64,000 nucleotides of DNA from Ornithinimicrobium laminariae (GCF_019457945.1 NZ_JAHZSU010000001.1:720484-784483); one strand, 5' to 3'; counted from the stretch's first letter, positions 42,479 to 52,587 are shown. Notes: generated from the sequence alone by a model not told the origin. Program-made: numbers and translations.

Positions 42479-44992
42479 TCAGGTGACGGAATCGTCGTTG
42501 ATAGCGATTACCGTACCGCCGAGGACGCTCTCAATAACAGGTTGCCCAAAGGAACTCGACGTGTCGAGGTCTTCATCATCGTCGCTAGGCATGTCCGAAC
42601 CTGGCGCTGGCGCAGGTGGTTTGGGCGGAGTCCGGACCTTTGCCACCGGCTCGGCTGGCTGCTCAGGCTCGGGATTACGCGCCCGGCGCAGGTCGGCTCC
42701 GCGCAGGTTTGCTCCGACCAGCTTGGGCTTCTTAGGCTCCGGCTGCTCGGCCTGCGCTGGCTCGGCTGTCGCTGGCTGGGCGGACGCTGACTCGTCTTGA
42801 GTAGTGGGCTGGGCTGGAGCCGCAGACCGGGGCGGCGCAGACTGGGTCGGCCCCGACTGCGCTGACGCAGGCTGCGATGACGCGCTTGCCTCAGGCTCGC
42901 TGGCCCAAGCGGGGGCGGGCTTTGACGCGGTGCTCTGCCAGTCGGCTGGTGGCTCGTACAGCGGCGGCTCCTCCATTGGCGGCCCATCGGAGTCAGGCTC
43001 TTCCATCGGCGGCGGCCCGTCGTCACGCTGAGCGGATCGCCGTGGCGCCGGGCCCTTTGGCGTCTCAGCGGTCTTCGAGGCTTCTGGCGCCTTCCCCGCA
43101 TCTCGCTCAGCCGCTGCTCTGCGTAGGTCTGACCCGCGTAGACCGCTAGATTCTTTCGTTAACTCACCGGACGATTGCGGTCGCGATGCCTGGCCCCGTC
43201 CCTCTTGCGGACGTGGCTGCGTCGAGGGCTGGGCCGCCTGCGGTGACGCTCCCTGCGGCTGTGGGGCTGACTTCGGCCGAGAGGCTGGCATGGGGTCGCC
43301 CTTCACCATGGCCTCAACGCGGACGTCCAAGGCGAGCGCATCCATCAGCGCTTGCCTTGTCACTTCGGCGTGGTTGCCACGGCGGAAGGTGTCAGCCATC
43401 CCCTGAGTGGCGATTTCCAGCAAAACGCGCTCACCGTCAAAGTCGACCACCTTGGCGTTGACCGAGACGAAACTCCAGGTCACGCGGCGAATCTTCTTGA
43501 TGGCGTCGAGCACCTCATCCCATTGGCGCCGGATGGCGCCCGTATCGAGGTGCCCAGCCTGGTTTTCCCGGCCTAGTCCGCTGCCTACCTGGCTCGGCCC
43601 CTGCTCAGCCGCGGACTGGTCCGGCGTTGAGCGTCGCCGCTCTGACGACCCGTGTTCTGTGGCGGGCTGCGCCGACGGGGCGGGTGTCGAATTGGGTGCG
43701 GCCGAACTGGTTGGTGCCGGCGTGGACCGGTTGGCCGACTCCTGAGCCGCAACCGGCTGCTCAGGAGCGCTAGACGTGGGCGCCGAGCGATCCTGGCGAC
43801 CCTGCTCAAGCGTCGCCGTGGGCGCCGGTCCTCCGGCGCTCAGGCGACGTTCAATGCGGTCCAGGCGTGCCGCATACCCCTGCTCTCCTGCGGCCGTGGG
43901 CAGCAGCAGTCGTGCGCAGGTCAACTCCAACACCAGGCGGTAGGACACGGCACCGGTCATCTCGGCCAAACCGCGACTCACGACATCGGCGCTGTGGGTC
44001 AACGCGGACGGGCCATAACTGCCTGCCTGCCGACGCATCCGCTCCACCTGATCAGCTGGCAGGCCGGGCAGCAGTCCACCAGCACGATCGCCAACGGCCA
44101 GCAACACGATCAAGTCGCGATAGCGCTCAAGCAAATCTTCAATGAACCGACGGGGGTCATGGCCTGACTCCATCACCCGGTCAACCTGGGCGAACGTCGT
44201 CGCTGAATCGGTGGCGGCAACGGCCTCCACAACGGCATCGAGCAACTCGGTGTCGGTGAAGCCGAGCAGAGCAGCGGTGCGCTCATAGGTCAGGCCTTCG
44301 TCCCCAGCACCCGAAATCAACTGGTCCAAAACAGAGAGCGAGTCACGCACGGACCCGCCACCGGCACGCGTCACGAAAGAAAGCACCCCAGGCTCCAACG
44401 ACACGCCCTCGGCCTCACACAACTCTTCGAGGTAGGAGGTCAGCCGCTGCGGTGGCACCAGGTGGAAGGGGTAGTGGTGGGTCCGCGACCGAATCGTCGC
44501 CAGGACCTTTTCCGGCTCCGTGGTGGCAAAGATGAACTTCACGTGCTCTGGCGGCTCTTCGACCACCTTGAGCAGGGCATTAAAACCATGTGAGGTCACC
44601 ATGTGCGCTTCGTCAATGATGTAAACCTTGTAGCGCGACTGAGCTGGGCCGAATGCTGCTCGCTCACGCAGGTCACGCGCGTCATCGACACCACCATGGC
44701 TGGCAGCGTCAATCTCGATAACGTCGATCGAACCGCTACCGCCGCGGGCCAATGCCACGCACGACTCGCATACCCCACAGGGGGTGGCTGTTGGCCCCTG
44801 CTCGCAGTTGAGGCAACGCGCCAAGATGCGGGCGCTGGTGGTCTTGCCACAGCCCCGTGGGCCACTGAAGAGGTAGGCGTGATTGACCCGCCCAGTCTTC
44901 AACGCTTGGATCAGCGGTTCGGTCACGTGCTCTTGCCCGATGACGTCAGCGAACGTCTCGGGCCGGTAGCGGCGATACAGAGCGGTACTCAC
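42479..44992 (-). CDS. dnaX: DNA polymerase III subunits gamma/tau
   Basis: 837 aa. Clamp-loader ATPase. Walker A GPRGCGKTT (about 43), zinc module C-x8-C-x2-C-x2-C (CLNCEQGP...CGVCESC), Walker B with IIDEAHMV, sensor-1 FATTEPEKVL, then a lid domain to about 370. A long, low-complexity region rich in Ala, Gln, Ser, Thr and Pro (about 380-800) is typical of actinobacterial DnaX. GTG at 44992 follows TAAGGT by 6 bases. No frameshift signal was identified that would make a separate gamma form. Confidence 0.95.
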   Translation of the reverse strand: MSTALYRRYRPETFADVIGQEHVTEPLIQALKTGRVNHAYLFSGPRGCGKTTSARILARCLNCEQGPTATPCGVCESCVALARGGSGSIDVIEIDAASHGGVDDARDLRERAAFGPAQSRYKVYIIDEAHMVTSHGFNALLKVVEEPPEHVKFIFATTEPEKVLATIRSRTHHYPFHLVPPQRLTSYLEELCEAEGVSLEPGVLSFVTRAGGGSVRDSLSVLDQLISGAGDEGLTYERTAALLGFTDTELLDAVVEAVAATDSATTFAQVDRVMESGHDPRRFIEDLLERYRDLIVLLAVGDRAGGLLPGLPADQVERMRRQAGSYGPSALTHSADVVSRGLAEMTGAVSYRLVLELTCARLLLPTAAGEQGYAARLDRIERRLSAGGPAPTATLEQGRQDRSAPTSSAPEQPVAAQESANRSTPAPTSSAAPNSTPAPSAQPATEHGSSERRRSTPDQSAAEQGPSQVGSGLGRENQAGHLDTGAIRRQWDEVLDAIKKIRRVTWSFVSVNAKVVDFDGERVLLEIATQGMADTFRRGNHAEVTRQALMDALALDVRVEAMVKGDPMPASRPKSAPQPQGASPQAAQPSTQPRPQEGRGQASRPQSSGELTKESSGLRGSDLRRAAAERDAGKAPEASKTAETPKGPAPRRSAQRDDGPPPMEEPDSDGPPMEEPPLYEPPADWQSTASKPAPAWASEPEASASSQPASAQSGPTQSAPPRSAAPAQPTTQDESASAQPATAEPAQAEQPEPKKPKLVGANLRGADLRRARNPEPEQPAEPVAKVRTPPKPPAPAPGSDMPSDDDEDLDTSSSFGQPVIESVLGGTVIAINDDSVT

Positions 44993-44998
44993 CCCTTG

Positions 44999-45004
44999 AC
45001 CTTA
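44999..45004 (-). promoter_or_regulatory. -10 box of leaderless promoter (dnaX)
   Basis: TAAGGT on the minus strand, 6 bases before the GTG at 44992. An AAGGGG stretch between could also act as a ribosome site. Confidence 0.45.
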
Positions 45005-45058
45005 GCCGCCAACCCTGACATCACGTTGACCTCAACGTTCGTCATTGTGGACGGTCTG

Positions 45059-46342
45059 CTAGTTGTCCTTGCCCGCTTTGAACTGGGCGTGCAACTTGTC
45101 TTCGTCTTCCTTGCTCAGCCCGCTCTTGCCGATGCGAACGTCCACTTGGCCGATCTCGCCGGTGTAGGCAAAAGGCATCGTGTAGTCGTGAATCACCGGC
45201 GAGCCAGCATCTTGGCCAACGTTGAAGGTGTCCAGGCCAAAGCGGCCAGCAACCGTCGCCTCGATGCGATCGCGGGCAACCTCTTCACCGTCAATGAAAC
45301 AAGACGGCTTCGCCACCCTTGCCGCCCCCGCCGCCGTCGTACAAGAACTCAAACGTCACCTTGCTCTCGCCGTCCGGGAGCTCCGTGCTTGACGTGATGA
45401 TGGTGCGAGTGACGCCGAAGTAGTTGTAGTGATAGGTCGGCTTGCCGTCTTGCACGTAGAGGACAAAGCCAGAGGCCACACCGCCCATAGCGACCAACAC
45501 TCCATCGCCCTTGGCCTTGATGCAGACATCGATTACGTGAGAGCGATTCTTAGTATTCGGTGCGGCCGTTTCGGGAAGTCAAATAGCGTCGGGGTAGTAC
45601 GTGAACTCCGAACGGTTCGGGTCAGCACCACCGGGCGGGGGCTTGGGCACCGCGAGCCGGGAGGCACCGCGGTCATCGAGTGGATAGACCCGTATTTTTC
45701 GGCTTCTTCGTCGAACAACTTCTTGAGCTCTTCGAGCTTTTCTGGGTGGGCTTCAGCAAGGTCGTTGCTTTCGCTGAAGTCTTCATCCAGGTGGTAGAGC
45801 TCCCACTTGTCTTTGTCCCAGATGCCGGGGGCATAGTCCTGACGCCACGGGAGTGTGTGCTGAGCGCAGGCAATCCATCCCTGGTCATAGATGGCTCGAT
45901 TGCTGAGTACCTCAAAGTATTGGCGCTCGCGAACCGGCTTTGCTGCGGAGTTGTTGAAGGTTGAAGTGATGCGCACACCGTCCAACGCCTTCTGCGTAAT
46001 GCCGTTCACTTCCTCATGTGCCGGAATCCCAGCCGCATCGAGAATGGTCGGCAAGATATCGATCAGGTGGGTGAACTGGCTGCGGACTTCGCCTCCACCC
46101 TTGATTTTGGGCCATGACACCACCATCGGGTTGCGGCTGCCGCCGAGGTGGCTCGCTACCTGTTTGACCCACTGGAATGGCGCGTTGCCCGACCAGGCCC
46201 AGCCCATCGAATAGTGCGGCTCGGAAGCCGGACGGCCGATCTGGCCGATCTGGTCGATCTGGTCAAACATCCCGTCGATGGATTGAGTGACGCCATTGAG
46301 GTTCATGATCTCGCTGACGGTGCCTTCTGGGCCGCCTTCCGG
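45059..46342 (-). pseudogene. decayed arylsulfatase
   Basis: Minus-strand fragments together spell the C-terminal part of an arylsulfatase: EGGPEGTVSEIMNLNGV, QFTHLIDILPTILDAAGI, WELYHLDEDFSESNDLAE in one frame, then VLVAMGGVASGFVLYV and PVIHDYTMPFAYTGEIG in others. Lesions: the N-terminal catalytic half, including the Cys/Ser modification site, is missing upstream of a TAA at 46345; a frameshift near 45690; an in-frame TGA near 45590; a further frameshift near 45310. No functional protein is possible. It is wedged between dnaX and the HelD-like gene. Confidence 0.85.
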
Positions 46343-46486
46343 TTAGGGAATTATGATCGTCGGGCGCACAACCCAACTGCCCTGGACGCGACCGAGGTCA
46401 CCTCGGATGGTGCGCCCAAGAGACGGGCTCACATGATCACCCACGAGGCCAAAGATGAGTGATCCTTCATTTTTGGCATCGCCGAC

Positions 46487-48739
46487 CTAAGGCTTTGGGC
46501 GAAGGATCGTCATTCGGTGCGCAGCGCGCGTTAGCACGACGTAAAGCACCCGGGCACCGCCTGGCGACTCCGACACAATCTGATCGGGATCGATCACGAC
46601 AGTGGCGTCATACTCAAGCCCCTTTGAGGACAGCGGATCGACAACACCGACACGAGCCTCCAACGAATCGGACACCTGGACCGCGAGATCCCACCACTTG
46701 GCGGGAGCAATCAACGCGATGGCACCATCGACCTGCTCCAACAACGTATGCACGGCGGAGCGCACCTCATCGGCCAGGTCCGCCGACGAAACGGCCGTGT
46801 CGACTGGGTGGTTGCCGGTCTCGCGCACCGCCTCAGGGATATCCGCATCGGGCACCACTGCCGAGATCAGGTCCCGAGCGACGTCGAAAATCTCTCGCGC
46901 ATTGCGGTAGTTCGTCGTCATGTGGAAGCTCTGCCTGCGGGCTGGGCCAAACGCATCCTCCCGAGCTATGGCCGATTCAGCCAGGTCGGGCCACGAAGAC
47001 TGAGCGTCGTCGCCGACGACCGTCCATGACGCGCCCCGGCCACGCCGAGCCAGCATCCGCCACTGCATCGGCGACAGGTCTTGCGCCTCATCGACCAACA
47101 CGTGCGCATAGGAATCGCTCGGGGTCACCGTGGCGTTCATCAGCATGGCCCGCGGCTCATGCGGCACCCGCGCCGAGGTGTTTGCTTCGGCATCGGGCTC
47201 CACAGAGGCCGGCTCATCGTCGGAACTACCCCCATGACCCGATCGGCCACTGCGAACTGCTGAGACGCCATACTGCGAGACGTCGTCTAGCTCTTCGATC
47301 TCGTAGAAGCCGCGCTCTTCCTTATCGATCTCGACCATCTGGCCCAGTCGTGACTGCAACTCGTCGATCAACGCAACGTCTGCGACCGACCACTGCCCGG
47401 TGCGCAGTGCGACCTGCATCGAGCGGGCGAGCGTGATGGCCTCCGCCGGGGTCAGTTCGGGGCTGGCCAACCGCACGGCGTTGTCGTCTTCAGAGAGCCA
47501 CAGCAAGACTTCGCGTGGATCAACGGGCCTCCACCACTGCTTAACGAAGGCCTCGACATCGCGCGAGTCCTCAAACTTGTCGAGGAACTCCGGCCGCTCC
47601 CCCGTCTTGACCTGGTTCCACGCCATCTCAGCCAAGGTGCGAATGACCGCAGCCGGGCTGACATTGCGTTGGTGGTTGCGCAGCACCTGGCGGCGTGCAC
47701 GCTCCAACTGTGGCGGGTCCAAACGGATCGCGTGGCCAGCGATAAACGCTCGCAAAACCGTCGGCGCGTCCGGCACTGGCTCTTTGACCAGTCGACCCAA
47801 AATCGGGCGCATCCGCAGAGAGCCCTTAACGGCCGCAGCCTCTGGGGAATCGACGCGGACTGCCGTCATACCCCCAACGACGTCGCCCAACGAGCGCAAG
47901 GTGACACTTTCCTCGCCTAGCGAGGGCAAAACCCGCTCAATGTATGCGGTGTAGGCCGACGAGGGACCCACAACCAGGACTCCGCCCGCCTCAAAACGAC
48001 GACGCTCGGAGTACAGCAGGTATGCGGCTCGGTGCAGCGCAACGACAGTCTTGCCAGTTCCTGGGCCGCCGGTAATCTCGGTGACTCCTCGGGCGACTGC
48101 CCGGATGGCCGCATCTTGGTGCTGCTGAATCGTGGCCACGATGTCGCGCATGCGCTGTCCACGGCTTCGCGTCAGGGCGGCCATCAGAGCGCCGTCACCC
48201 ACCACGACCATGTCTTCGGGCGCTTCGGCGACCATCAGGTCGTCTTCGATGCCGATCACGCTTTGGGCGCGACTGCGCAACACTCGGCGACGAATCACGC
48301 CATGCCGCTCCACTGGTGTGGCCCGATAGAAGGCCGACGCTGCGGGGGCTCGCCAGTCGATGACGAGCGGTTCGTACTCGTCGTCCCGCACCCCGAGCCG
48401 ACCGATATAGCGCACCTCGCCGGTTTCGCCACGTTCTTGTTCGCGAGCCGTCGCATCGAGGTCAAGGCGGCCAAAGACCAGCCCCTCGTGCTGCTGCTCC
48501 AGCGAGGCGCGGCGGCGGTTAGCGGTGTAGACAAGGGCATCGCGTTGGAAGAGGCCAGCCATCTCCTCTTCGCGGGGATCACCTGTGCCCGCCCGCTCCG
48601 TCTGCCCTTGCACCATGCCTTCGGCATGCACTAAATCAGCACGGGTCGCCGCCTTAGCCAACTCGGTGTACACCCGGTCAACATGCGACTGCTCGTGCGC
48701 GATCTCTGCCGCAAGCTCGGCCTGCTGGTCAGCACTCAA
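46487..48739 (-). CDS. helD: HelD-like UvrD/Rep-family helicase
   Basis: 750 aa. An N-terminal coiled segment (about 1-60, AELAAEIAHEQSHVDRVYTEL) leads into a RNA-polymerase-binding type architecture. Blocks: FGRLDLD, RYIGRLGVRDDEYEPLVIDWRAP, Walker A GGPGTGKT, DEAQDL, and LTRAAHR at the end. This fits actinobacterial class II HelD, which clears or recycles RNA polymerase and in some species protects against rifamycins. No rifamycin-associated promoter element was seen. TTG start at 48739 after AGAGGA. Confidence 0.88.
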   Translation of the reverse strand: MSADQQAELAAEIAHEQSHVDRVYTELAKAATRADLVHAEGMVQGQTERAGTGDPREEEMAGLFQRDALVYTANRRRASLEQQHEGLVFGRLDLDATAREQERGETGEVRYIGRLGVRDDEYEPLVIDWRAPAASAFYRATPVERHGVIRRRVLRSRAQSVIGIEDDLMVAEAPEDMVVVGDGALMAALTRSRGQRMRDIVATIQQHQDAAIRAVARGVTEITGGPGTGKTVVALHRAAYLLYSERRRFEAGGVLVVGPSSAYTAYIERVLPSLGEESVTLRSLGDVVGGMTAVRVDSPEAAAVKGSLRMRPILGRLVKEPVPDAPTVLRAFIAGHAIRLDPPQLERARRQVLRNHQRNVSPAAVIRTLAEMAWNQVKTGERPEFLDKFEDSRDVEAFVKQWWRPVDPREVLLWLSEDDNAVRLASPELTPAEAITLARSMQVALRTGQWSVADVALIDELQSRLGQMVEIDKEERGFYEIEELDDVSQYGVSAVRSGRSGHGGSSDDEPASVEPDAEANTSARVPHEPRAMLMNATVTPSDSYAHVLVDEAQDLSPMQWRMLARRGRGASWTVVGDDAQSSWPDLAESAIAREDAFGPARRQSFHMTTNYRNAREIFDVARDLISAVVPDADIPEAVRETGNHPVDTAVSSADLADEVRSAVHTLLEQVDGAIALIAPAKWWDLAVQVSDSLEARVGVVDPLSSKGLEYDATVVIDPDQIVSESPGGARVLYVVLTRAAHRMTILRPKP

Positions 48740-48815
48740 AAACGAAGTCCTCTCTTATTGCCCGACTCCTGCTAGGTCACGGTCGGAATCGGGCCAAGGA
48801 ACTACTTTACTCGCC

Positions 48816-49874
48816 TCACAACCATCCGCGGCGGACGGCCTCTGCGCCGGCTTGAAAGCGAGAGCTGGCACCAAGCCGGTCCGAGAGCCACCTGACCCGA
48901 CGCTCCACGGTGCGGGTGGAGCAACCGCAGTGTCGGGCAATCACTTGGTCGGAGAGACCGGTAGCCAACATGCTTAATATGCGCTGATCACGAGGGCTCA
49001 GCCCGCGGGATCGGGTCTCTCGGACCGGGACCAGTGCCGGGCTCAGAGGCGTTCCGTATTCAAAGAGGACCTTGGCCCACTTGCGAACCGCGGCCACCGG
49101 CGTGGGGCGGCGCATCTCAAAGGAGCCCGGAGAATCTGCATCGTGAGCGGTCAGGTCAACGACCATCGCTCGGGTGTCCACCGAAATGGCACTGAAGATG
49201 AGCTTGGACGCCAGCCTGACTTCATACCCCTCCTCAACTCGGCGCTCCAACAGATTGAGCACACCGGGACGCTCAAGCAGTCCACGATCAACCAACATCC
49301 GCACCTTCACCCCTTGGGCCACCAAGGGCCCCGGCGCCTCGAGCGCTAGGTCAAGCAACGCTAGCGAGGCTGGCGACGTGTCGTGCACGGCCCATACCTG
49401 TTGGGTCGCGCTGCGGACTAACTCATGCATCGACCGCACGACGTCTGCGACGGTGTCCAGCCACACCACGCCATGCTCGCCCGAAATCGATGGTGCCCGG
49501 CCAGATTCCCACAGCGTTTGCAGTGAGGCTGCCAAGACACGAGACTCCTGCGCTCGACGCTCGACGCTGTTGGCCCAAGCCGACATCGCCTGTTCCGGAG
49601 GGTTGACCGCCCAAGTATCTGGGCCGGTCGGCGTGACAAAACCTCGGTCTTCGAGGACTCGGGTCAAGTAGCGCAAGGTGCTTGGTTCAATCCCCTCGCC
49701 TTCCAATTTCGCGCGCGTGGGCTGCCCCATGTGCACCATCGCCAGGTATGCGCGCGCCACCTCCGCCTCAAACTCCGACTCGGTCATCAATGGCAGGTCG
49801 TTAGTTGGCGCAACGCTGCGCTGGTTGCCTCGCCCGCCAGACGTCCCATCGTTATTTGCGTCGTCGCCACTCAT
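48816..49874 (-). CDS. LuxR-type regulator with TrmB-like N-terminal domain
   Basis: 352 aa. N-terminal winged-helix region (about 30-85), a middle part with a PLD-like or sugar-binding TrmB-type segment (VKVRMLVDRGLLERPGVL), and a C-terminal LuxR helix-turn-helix (about 285-345: LSPRDQRILSMLATGLSDQVIARHCG, then STRTVERRV). The signal is unknown. AGGGGAC precedes the ATG. The same layout occurs in the regulator at 57381, so the two are probably paralogues. It lies divergent from the 6C-type RNA copy 2. Confidence 0.82.
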   Translation of the reverse strand: MSGDDANNDGTSGGRGNQRSVAPTNDLPLMTESEFEAEVARAYLAMVHMGQPTRAKLEGEGIEPSTLRYLTRVLEDRGFVTPTGPDTWAVNPPEQAMSAWANSVERRAQESRVLAASLQTLWESGRAPSISGEHGVVWLDTVADVVRSMHELVRSATQQVWAVHDTSPASLALLDLALEAPGPLVAQGVKVRMLVDRGLLERPGVLNLLERRVEEGYEVRLASKLIFSAISVDTRAMVVDLTAHDADSPGSFEMRRPTPVAAVRKWAKVLFEYGTPLSPALVPVRETRSRGLSPRDQRILSMLATGLSDQVIARHCGCSTRTVERRVRWLSDRLGASSRFQAGAEAVRRGWL

Positions 49875-49983
49875 CTGTGTCCCCTGGTGCTATCCCTGAT
49901 GCCCACAACAGGTCTCAGCAAACCTGCTCCTGCTCCAATAATGACGGAAATGCGTCATTGACGCTATCCCGACACCGTTCCTC

Positions 49984-50013
49984 TTGGTGATCCGTCAGGC
50001 ATGTGTTTATATT
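49984..50013 (+). promoter_or_regulatory. promoter of 6C-type RNA copy 2
   Basis: -35 TTGGTG (49984-49989), 18-base spacer, -10 TATATT (50008-50013). The AT-rich -10 stands out in this GC-rich sequence. Predicts a start near 50020. Confidence 0.6.
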
Positions 50014-50019
50014 CAACTA

Positions 50020-50165
50020 TCGGCGTTCGCGCTGATGTGGGGATGTGCGTGTCGACGGTTCTTACCCCCCCCTAGAACCGTCAGACCCTGCTCCACTTGT
50101 GGCCCTCCTGGGGGAATGCCCCCCCTGCCTCCCAGGAGGGCCACACCCATTCTTTCTCCCCTCCT
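50020..50165 (+). ncRNA. 6C-type small RNA, copy 2 (purD side)
   Basis: Two hairpins with C-rich loops. The first has a 9-bp stem GACGGTTCT/AGAACCGTC around 50054-50082 with a loop holding eight C. The second has a perfect 15-bp stem 50098-50112/50131-50145 with an 18-base loop holding seven C. CCCATTCTTTCTCCCC follows as the exit tail, very like the tail of copy 1 at 12010. This is the classic 6C double-hairpin layout. It ends about 45 bases before the PurD-PurC start. The stems are not shared in sequence with copy 1, only the shape, loops and tail. Confidence 0.75.
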
Positions 50166-50195
50166 GCTCGTGCCCCTGCTGTCCGACCTTCTCTG

Positions 50196-50201
50196 TAGGC
50201 T
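50196..50201 (+). promoter_or_regulatory. -10 box of leaderless promoter (purD-purC)
   Basis: TAGGCT, exactly 7 bases before the GTG at 50209. No ribosome site is present, which fixes the start of the fusion gene. Confidence 0.55.
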
Positions 50202-50208
50202 TCAGTCT

Positions 50209-52497
50209 GTGAAGATCCTCGTGATTGGCTCCGGCGCCCGTGAACACGCGATCGTGACTGCGCTACAGCGCAGCCCTGAAGTAGCCGAGGTGATCGCTGC
50301 ACCGGGCAATCCGGGGATGGCGCTCACGGCAACCTGCCTGCCTGGCGTTTCCGACGTGACCGACTCCAGTGCCGTGATTGCCGCCGCTCGAGACCACGCC
50401 GTCGACCTCGTAGTGATCGGCCCCGAGGCACCGCTTGTTGCGGGGGTCGCTGACCAGGTCCGCGCAGCAGGCTTTCCGTGCTTCGGCCCTTCGGCTGCGG
50501 CCGCTCAACTCGAAGGCAGCAAGGCGTTCGCCAAAGAGATCATGGCCTCCGCTGAGGTGCCGACCGCTCGCGCCTATGTGTGTGGCAACGCAGACGAGCT
50601 CAGCAACGCGATGGATGCCACTGGTGCTCCTTTTGTGATCAAGGACGATGGCCTCGCCGGCGGCAAAGGCGTCGTGGTCACGAACGACGAAAATCAAGCG
50701 CTGGCGCACGGGGCCAACTGCTTCTCAAAGCCATCCGGCACCGTGGTCGTTGAGGAGTACCTCGATGGCCCGGAGGTCTCGCTCTTTTGCCTCACCGATG
50801 GCCGCACCATCTTGCCGCTAGCGCCCGCTCAGGACTTTAAGCGCCTCCACGATGGCGACGCCGGCCCCAACACCGGCGGGATGGGCGCATACAGCCCCCT
50901 GCCCTGGCTCGCAGAAGTGACGCCCGACCTCATTGACCTCGTCATTGACCGAGTGGCTCAGCCCACGATCGACGAGATGCGCCACCGCGATATGCCGTTT
51001 ATTGGCGTGCTGTATGTCGGTCTGGCGCTGACCGCCCAGGGGCCGCGCGTCATTGAGTTCAACGCCCGGTTTGGCGACCCGGAGACCCAGTCAGTTCTCT
51101 CCCGCCTGCAAACACCCCTGGGCACACTCTTGCTCGCCGCCGCGCAGGGGCGACTTGACGAGGAGCCCCCGCTGACCTGGCGCGACGATGCCTCGGTCAC
51201 CGTCGTGCTCGCCGCCGAGGGCTATCCGGCTGGCCCGCAGACCGGTGCCACCATCTCCGGCTGGCAAGACGCAGCACAGCCCGACCACACCGATGTCTTG
51301 CACGCTGGCACCGCACTTAACGACGCCGGAGAGCTGATCGCCAGTGGCGGCCGCGTGCTGTCCGTGACCAGCTTGGGCGCAGACCTCAGTCAAGCCCGCG
51401 AACGCGCCTACGAAGGTCTCTCCAAGATCTCGATGAGCGGTGGCCAGTTCCGCACTGACATCGCCGCGAGCGCTGCCCGGGGCGAGATCTCGGGCCCCGG
51501 TGCAGCCTCAATTAGCGACACCACCCAGGCCGCCATCGACCGCGACACCAGCCTGCCGCACCACCTACCGATTTATTCGGGCAAGGTCCGCGATCTCTAT
51601 GCGCCGCTGGACCCCAACACCGGCATCGTTAATGAAAAGGCTCTGCTTCTCGTGGCGAGTGACCGGGTCTCGGCCTATGACTTCGTGCTCGACAGCCCCA
51701 TTCCAGACAAGGGCGCCATCCTCACCCAGATGTCGCTGTGGTGGAACGAGCAATTGAGCGACCTCGCCCCCGACCATGTCCTGTCCACCGACGTCCCCCA
51801 TGCCGTTTCGGGCCGCGGGGTCTACGTCCGACGCCTGGCGATGTTGCCTATCGAGTGCATCGCCCGCGCCTATCTGACCGGCGGCGGGCTCAAGGAATAT
51901 CGGGCCAGTGGCACCGTGAGCGGTGTGCCCTTGCCCGCGGGCCTGCAGGACGGATCGCGGTTGGAGACCCCGATCTTCACGCCATCCACGAAGGCACCGG
52001 CTGGTGAGCACGACGAGCCAATGACTTTCGAGCAGGTATGCGAGGTGCTGGGCGAGCCGTTAGCCGCTCGGGTCCGTGATCTGACCATCGAGATTTTGGC
52101 TCGTGCCAACGAGATTGCCAGTGATCGAGGCATCTTGATTGCTGACACCAAGGTCGAGTTCGGCGTGGACCCAGCAGCCCTGGATCTCGACATCGACGAC
52201 CCGATCGATTGGTCGTCCTTAGATCCTGACGACGTGCAACTCATCCTCGCGGATGAAGTGCTAACCCCTGACTCTTCGCGGTTTTGGCGAGCAGACCAGT
52301 GGCAAGAGGGCCAGCCACAGACTTCGTACGACAAGCAGGTCCTGCGGGATTGGCTCAGCAGCGAAGCCAGCGGTTGGGATCGCGCGGACGATGCCCCACC
52401 ACCACCGCTGCCAGAGGACGTGGTCCTGCTGACCCGCGAGCGCTATCTCGAAGCCTTTGAAGCCCTCACCGGAGCGCCGTTTAACCCACCCGCGTGA
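50209..52497 (+). CDS. purD-purC: fused PurD-PurC: GAR synthetase + SAICAR synthetase
   Basis: 762 aa, one uninterrupted frame. Residues 1 to about 425 form phosphoribosylamine-glycine ligase (PurD): [18 protein letters not shown]-grasp [34 protein letters not shown], and RFGDPETQ. From about 448 to the end is SAICAR synthetase (PurC): [49 protein letters not shown], and [10 protein letters not shown]. Both halves look complete and keep their key motifs. The GTG at 50209 is set by the -10 spacing; the frame is open to 49984. Catalyses purine steps 2 and 8 (7 in some counts). purS, purQ and purL follow. Confidence 0.93.
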   Translation: MKILVIGSGAREHAIVTALQRSPEVAEVIAAPGNPGMALTATCLPGVSDVTDSSAVIAAARDHAVDLVVIGPEAPLVAGVADQVRAAGFPCFGPSAAAAQLEGSKAFAKEIMASAEVPTARAYVCGNADELSNAMDATGAPFVIKDDGLAGGKGVVVTNDENQALAHGANCFSKPSGTVVVEEYLDGPEVSLFCLTDGRTILPLAPAQDFKRLHDGDAGPNTGGMGAYSPLPWLAEVTPDLIDLVIDRVAQPTIDEMRHRDMPFIGVLYVGLALTAQGPRVIEFNARFGDPETQSVLSRLQTPLGTLLLAAAQGRLDEEPPLTWRDDASVTVVLAAEGYPAGPQTGATISGWQDAAQPDHTDVLHAGTALNDAGELIASGGRVLSVTSLGADLSQARERAYEGLSKISMSGGQFRTDIAASAARGEISGPGAASISDTTQAAIDRDTSLPHHLPIYSGKVRDLYAPLDPNTGIVNEKALLLVASDRVSAYDFVLDSPIPDKGAILTQMSLWWNEQLSDLAPDHVLSTDVPHAVSGRGVYVRRLAMLPIECIARAYLTGGGLKEYRASGTVSGVPLPAGLQDGSRLETPIFTPSTKAPAGEHDEPMTFEQVCEVLGEPLAARVRDLTIEILARANEIASDRGILIADTKVEFGVDPAALDLDIDDPIDWSSLDPDDVQLILADEVLTPDSSRFWRADQWQEGQPQTSYDKQVLRDWLSSEASGWDRADDAPPPPLPEDVVLLTRERYLEAFEALTGAPFNPPA

Positions 52498-52581
52498 CGC
52501 GCTTCAAGCGATCCAGGTGAGGCTCGCGAGGCAACGCAAGGGACGCATGTGACGACGGTCAGGAGTGTCCCCGCTCCTGGA

Positions 52582-52587
52582 TAGAAT
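52582..52587 (+). promoter_or_regulatory. possible -10 box of purSQL
   Basis: TAGAAT, 42 bases before the purS ATG; a ribosome site AGGAGTGG lies between. No clear -35. Confidence 0.35.

Noticed and set aside
48740..48815. Rifamycin-associated element before the HelD-like gene
   Set aside because: No inverted repeat resembling that element is visible in the upstream gap.
49984..50208. N-terminal extension of PurD-PurC
   Set aside because: This part is the 6C-type RNA and its promoter; the translation is low-complexity Pro/Cys with no likeness to PurD.
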